This document shows, piece after piece, positions 60,365 through 64,000 of a DNA stretch of 64,000 nt. The translations under genes and the position numbers were made by a program. The number at the start of each line of letters is the position of its first letter. Positions within the stretch are counted from its first letter, which is position 1. This stretch comes from Paracentrotus lividus. Taxonomy: Eukaryota; Echinodermata; Echinoidea; Camarodonta; Echinidae. Below the pieces are notes generated by a model. It did no database searches. It was not told the origin of the DNA and saw only the letters and a list, made by a program, of their open reading frames with translations. Location: contig CALNVZ010002974.1 of assembly GCA_940671915.1 (NCBI GenBank), positions 24,216,009-24,280,008 of the forward strand, in the 5' to 3' direction.

Positions 60365-62262
60365 GGGTGTTTCCATTAACCTGACCACCACTGCACATAA
60401 CTTCCAATTTCTGCTATACACCTTTTTCAATTTGGACATCGACCATTTATCCCGTTTGTGTGATATGGCTATTTTGCTCATGAATATATATTATCGCGCA
60501 CTTTCCTGATAATGTATTTGCATAAGAAGGAATGTAATTTTGTGTGCGTGGTATGTACTTCTCTTTGGTTTGGCGATAAACGTCACGCGAAAAATACGAT
60601 ACGAACTCGTAGGAATTTTTACTTTGGCAAATCCTTGACTGTAAACGCTTTTCTCTCTTTATATCTATATTTATCATTTTCATCATATATCTGTAATAAT
60701 AAGGGCCGGTCTAAATGCTTTCGATCGTCTTAAATGTTGATTACGGGAGACTAACATATGTACTACAAAATACCGACAGGGTTTGTGTCTGAGAAAGCGA
60801 CAGCGCAGTTAGCAGAAGTCACGAGCTCTTCATTAGAAAGTCGTAGAGTTCAAATCCGTAAAACCAACGGATTTTTTTTTTCTCTTGCTAACTTCTCTTG
60901 GAGTTTGATTTTCTGAACAGTCATTGACTGTCATTCACTATTGAAAAACAGAAAATACAACCTAAAGAATAAGATTATTTTTCTTAAAGATAATCAGTGT
61001 AAGCCTAAAGTGGCAGATACAAGATTTTCTAGAGAGTTAGCCCTATGGGAATTCCATCTTTTTACAACACCCCCCCCCAAAAAAAAAAGAAGAAATAAAT
61101 TATTAAAAAAAAAAATTTAAAAAAATAAGTTCACTCACCATTTCTAACTTTACCAGTGGATTTTTTTTTTTTTTGGACACTCAAGTTAAAAAAGGTCACA
61201 AGTCACCACATTACGACTTTCTCATAAAAAAGCCATTATTTATATACTAATAATAATAATTATTATTGTAAATTATATATCATTACAGCTCATATGATAG
61301 TAATTACAACTTTGTTATGACTATCGTATAATTTTTTTTTTTTTTTTTTTTTTTTGGGGGGGGGGGGGGTTGACAAAAAAATAGTCCGAGCTCTCATAGG
61401 GCCAACTCTCATGAGTGAATTACAGTCAATGACGGTCAGTAAATCAAACTAAAGAAGGAGAAAAGAAGGAAAAAAAAAAAGAAACTGCTCCCGAGGAGTT
61501 GAACTCCAACCTTCCCGTTGGCAGACAAATAAATAATTATTTCTCTTTTTTTTTTTTTTGGGGGGGGGGGTGTTGGAAAAAAATAGTGGGTTTCCATAGG
61601 CTAACTCTCTAAAAATCTTGTATCTGCCACTTTAGGCTACACTGATTAATCTTTAAAAAAAAAAAATCTTATTTTTAGGTTGTTTTTCTGTTTTTCAATA
61701 AGTGAATGACAGTCAATGACTGTCAGAAAATCAAACTCACGAAGAAGAAGAAGAAGAAGAAGAAGAAAAAAAAATCCGTCGGTTTTCGGATTTGAACTCG
61801 ACGACTTTCTAATGAAGAGCTCGTGACGCTGCTGACTGCGCTGTCGCTTCTCAGACAACAAACCGTGGTATTTTGTAGTACCATATGTACGTCTCCCGAA
61901 ATCAAAATTTAAGAACGATCGAAAGCATCTAGACGGCCCTTATTATTAACAGATAATGATGAAAATGATAAATATAGAATAAAGAGAAGAAAAGCGTTTA
62001 CAGATCAAGGATTTGGCAGTAAAAATCCTACGAGTTCGTATTTTTCGCTTGACGTTTATCGCCACACAGAGTACCGGTACACGCACACAAAATTACATTC
62101 CTTCTTCTGCAAATACATTTATCAGGAAAGGTGGCGATATTTAATTATATTCATGAGCAAAATAGCCAATCACAGAAACGGGATAAATGGTCGAGTCCAA
62201 ATTGAAAAAGGTGTATAGCAGAAATTGGAAGTGTAGCAGGGTAGCAGGTAATGGAAACACCC
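60365..62262. mobile_element. 1.9-kb foldback (Mutator-like) element with 9-bp target duplication
   Basis: Perfect 9-bp direct repeat TCCTCATGA at 60356-60364 and 62263-62271. Ends GGGTGTTTCCATTA and TAATGGAAACACCC. Inverted arms about 740 bp long (to about 61105 and from about 61530), roughly 85% alike: ACTTCCAATTTCTGCTATAC, CTTTCGATCG, CACGAGCTCTTCATTAGAAA and AGATACAAGATTTT all occur in both. A third partial copy of the inner arm sequence is at about 61322-61520. Long terminal repeats with 9-bp duplications are typical of Mutator-like elements; no transposase. Confidence 0.85.
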
Positions 62263-62830
62263 TCCTCATGAAGACATTACAATCATGTGAACTGAGAATC
62301 TTTGAGTCTCTTTGATTGCATTTTCGCATTTTATACAATGGGATTGGAATAGGATTATGTATGGCAATCAATCTGATATTGAAGTTTGAATGGATCACAT
62401 TTGTACCCCCCCCCCCGCCATCTAACGTCCACACCACTAACATATATAAAGAGAAAGTAAATCAATCAGTTTATCATGGCTAAATGATCCCCAAAAAAAG
62501 ATAAAATTAAAAATAAAGTTATTAGAGCAATTCTTAAACCTTGTAAACAGATAATATCATATAAATCATTAATTTACCACTTAGCTAATGTACCCATACT
62601 TATTAATTAATGATATTAATAGTATTTAGAAATTAATCTGAATTGATTTTAGAATTGATACTGTTTTTTATTCATTTTTTTTTTACCTACAAGTCAGATT
62701 AGATATATTTGATTAATAGTTTATAATTAGATGAACTTTCCAGTGCATTGGTTATGGGTATAATTACAATAGACTGGGTAATATAGACAGGAAATAATTA
62801 AATGCGCCTAAAAATAATATAATAAAATAA

Positions 62831-63892
62831 AGGGCAAGTCCAAGCTATTTTACACGGTAACAAACGGGAACATTCAAGCCAAAAAAAGGTTCTTGTTTGA
62901 AAATCTTAAATTAATCTTAATCCTTTGGTATATTTTTGAATGGTACTAATAATTTTCCACAGCAAAACAAAAAAATAGTTGAAATTAACTCATTCACAAT
63001 TAAATTTCAGATCATGTATTCGTCGGTAACGAACGGAAACAAGAGAAAATGATATGTTTTCAAATTTGTCTTGTTCAATTAATAAACTCTGAATTTCAAA
63101 AGTAAGATCTTAACTTGCATACTCTTATCCTCTTAACATGTAATAAACAATGTAAGGAAAATAATTTAATGTTAATAACAACTTAGAGTTTTTTTGGCAA
63201 GGTCAAGTTTTTAAGAATATTAGGTAAACACACGGCAAAGATGCACGGGACAGGTAACAAACGGGGCAATTATTCCGTATAATATTTTCATTAAACAATT
63301 GGTGTAGCGCAATGTGCGTAGCAACATCTTTTGTTAAAACAAAATCTCTTGATAAACAAAAGAACATAATCAAACACAAATTAAAAAAAAAACCCCACTA
63401 CTTTTGTTTCATTTTCTAAAAGTGGGAGGGTGAGTAATAAAATAGCAGATTTTACAATCAGCTCAAGTAACTTTATGAGACTAACTTCTGAGACCTGAAT
63501 AAAAATGTGGAAACTAAGCTAACATATTCTATAGTTTCGTGATATTTTCACTAGAATTCGCCATAAAAAATATAGAAAAAGAAAATAACATACTGATTTG
63601 GTTGTACTCCTATGACAAACCCTCTTTTTTTTTTAATGGTTGAAGAAATAGGCGTTTTTTTAATGCATCTTCATTATTTTTCATGAATATTAATGAGCAG
63701 TTGTGACGTCATAATGATCTTGAAATGAGTTTTTGACCTTATTTGTATTAAGTTTTCTATTTCATACCCTTTAATGGGGTATATGACACATTATGTATAG
63801 CTTTACAGAACCTAGACTGAAACACTTGACACAAATTGGTCAAAAAGTGCAATAATCACCATCTTGGGAACAAATAGCGTGGACTTTGCCCT
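62831..63892. mobile_element. candidate DNA transposon with AGGGCAAGTCCA ends
   Basis: Ends AGGGCAAGTCCAAGCTATTT and (inverted) AGGGCAAAGTCCACGCTATTT; AAAATAA flanks both sides (62824-62830 and 63893-63899). GGTAACrAACGG occurs three times inside, near 62855, 63025 and 63250. No coding frame is recognised. Confidence 0.7.
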
Positions 63893-64000
63893 AAAATAAC
63901 TAGAAAGAACTGTGAAACTGCTTATCCAATAAGGAGTACAATTAAAATAAAAAGAGATGCCTGAGCCTTTCCAATCCTAGCAGAATCTTCGTCAGAGACA

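Noticed and set aside
60780-60870. functional tRNA in the foldback arm
   Set aside because: Only box-like sequences; no cloverleaf, and the same sequence is part of both arms of the transposon.

Overview
This is animal nuclear DNA, AT-rich, with short GT-AG exons and dense small transposons. Intact orthologues of RPLP0, CAND1 and SLC22A18, a secreted-type C-type lectin, and the style of the repeats suggest a marine invertebrate, most likely an echinoderm or a close deuterostome relative. The species is an inference; nothing in the window fixes it.

Layout. 1-1069 (+): the last two exons of a C-type lectin. 6125-14206 (-): a complete eight-exon SLC22A18-like MFS transporter, tail to tail with the lectin. 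16172-23273 (+): a complete seven-exon RPLP0 (uL10), head to head with SLC22A18 across about 2 kb. Two RPLP0 introns carry paralogous C/D-box snoRNAs. 27725-56718 (-): CAND1, tail to tail with RPLP0, with 33 coding exons resolved; only the first, very short coding exon could not be placed. 57.1-58.3 kb is CpG-rich and promoter-like. 60.3-63.9 kb holds two large non-autonomous DNA transposons.

The rest is a transposon landscape. It includes TTAA-flanked (piggyBac-type) MITEs, TA-flanked mariner-like MITEs, hAT-like elements, a 5'-truncated L2/CR1-type LINE, a tRNA-derived SINE sharing that LINE's 3' tail, long-arm foldback elements, and a nested set carrying a ~145-bp tandem array. No retroviral, LTR or Polinton element was recognised.

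The most unusual signals are these. (i) Four CAND1 exons have their intron-facing edges tandemly copied into the adjoining intron, in two cases with intact decoy splice sites. (ii) The two RPLP0 snoRNAs have different but fully complementary terminal stems. (iii) A 1.57-kb element carries seven GTCACGCGAGTCACA-like sites. (iv) A satellite-like array repeats a perfect DR1 nuclear-receptor half-site pair. (v) Two 16-nt/12-nt motifs are each repeated three times upstream of CAND1. (vi) A 1.9-kb foldback element has 9-bp target duplications. (vii) One CAND1 exon does not keep frame as read.

Functionally the genes are unrelated housekeeping and immune-type loci: ribosome stalk base, cullin-RING ligase exchange factor, organic-ion transporter and lectin. 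Exon limits were set by eye from splice consensus, phase continuity and comparison with remembered human proteins.
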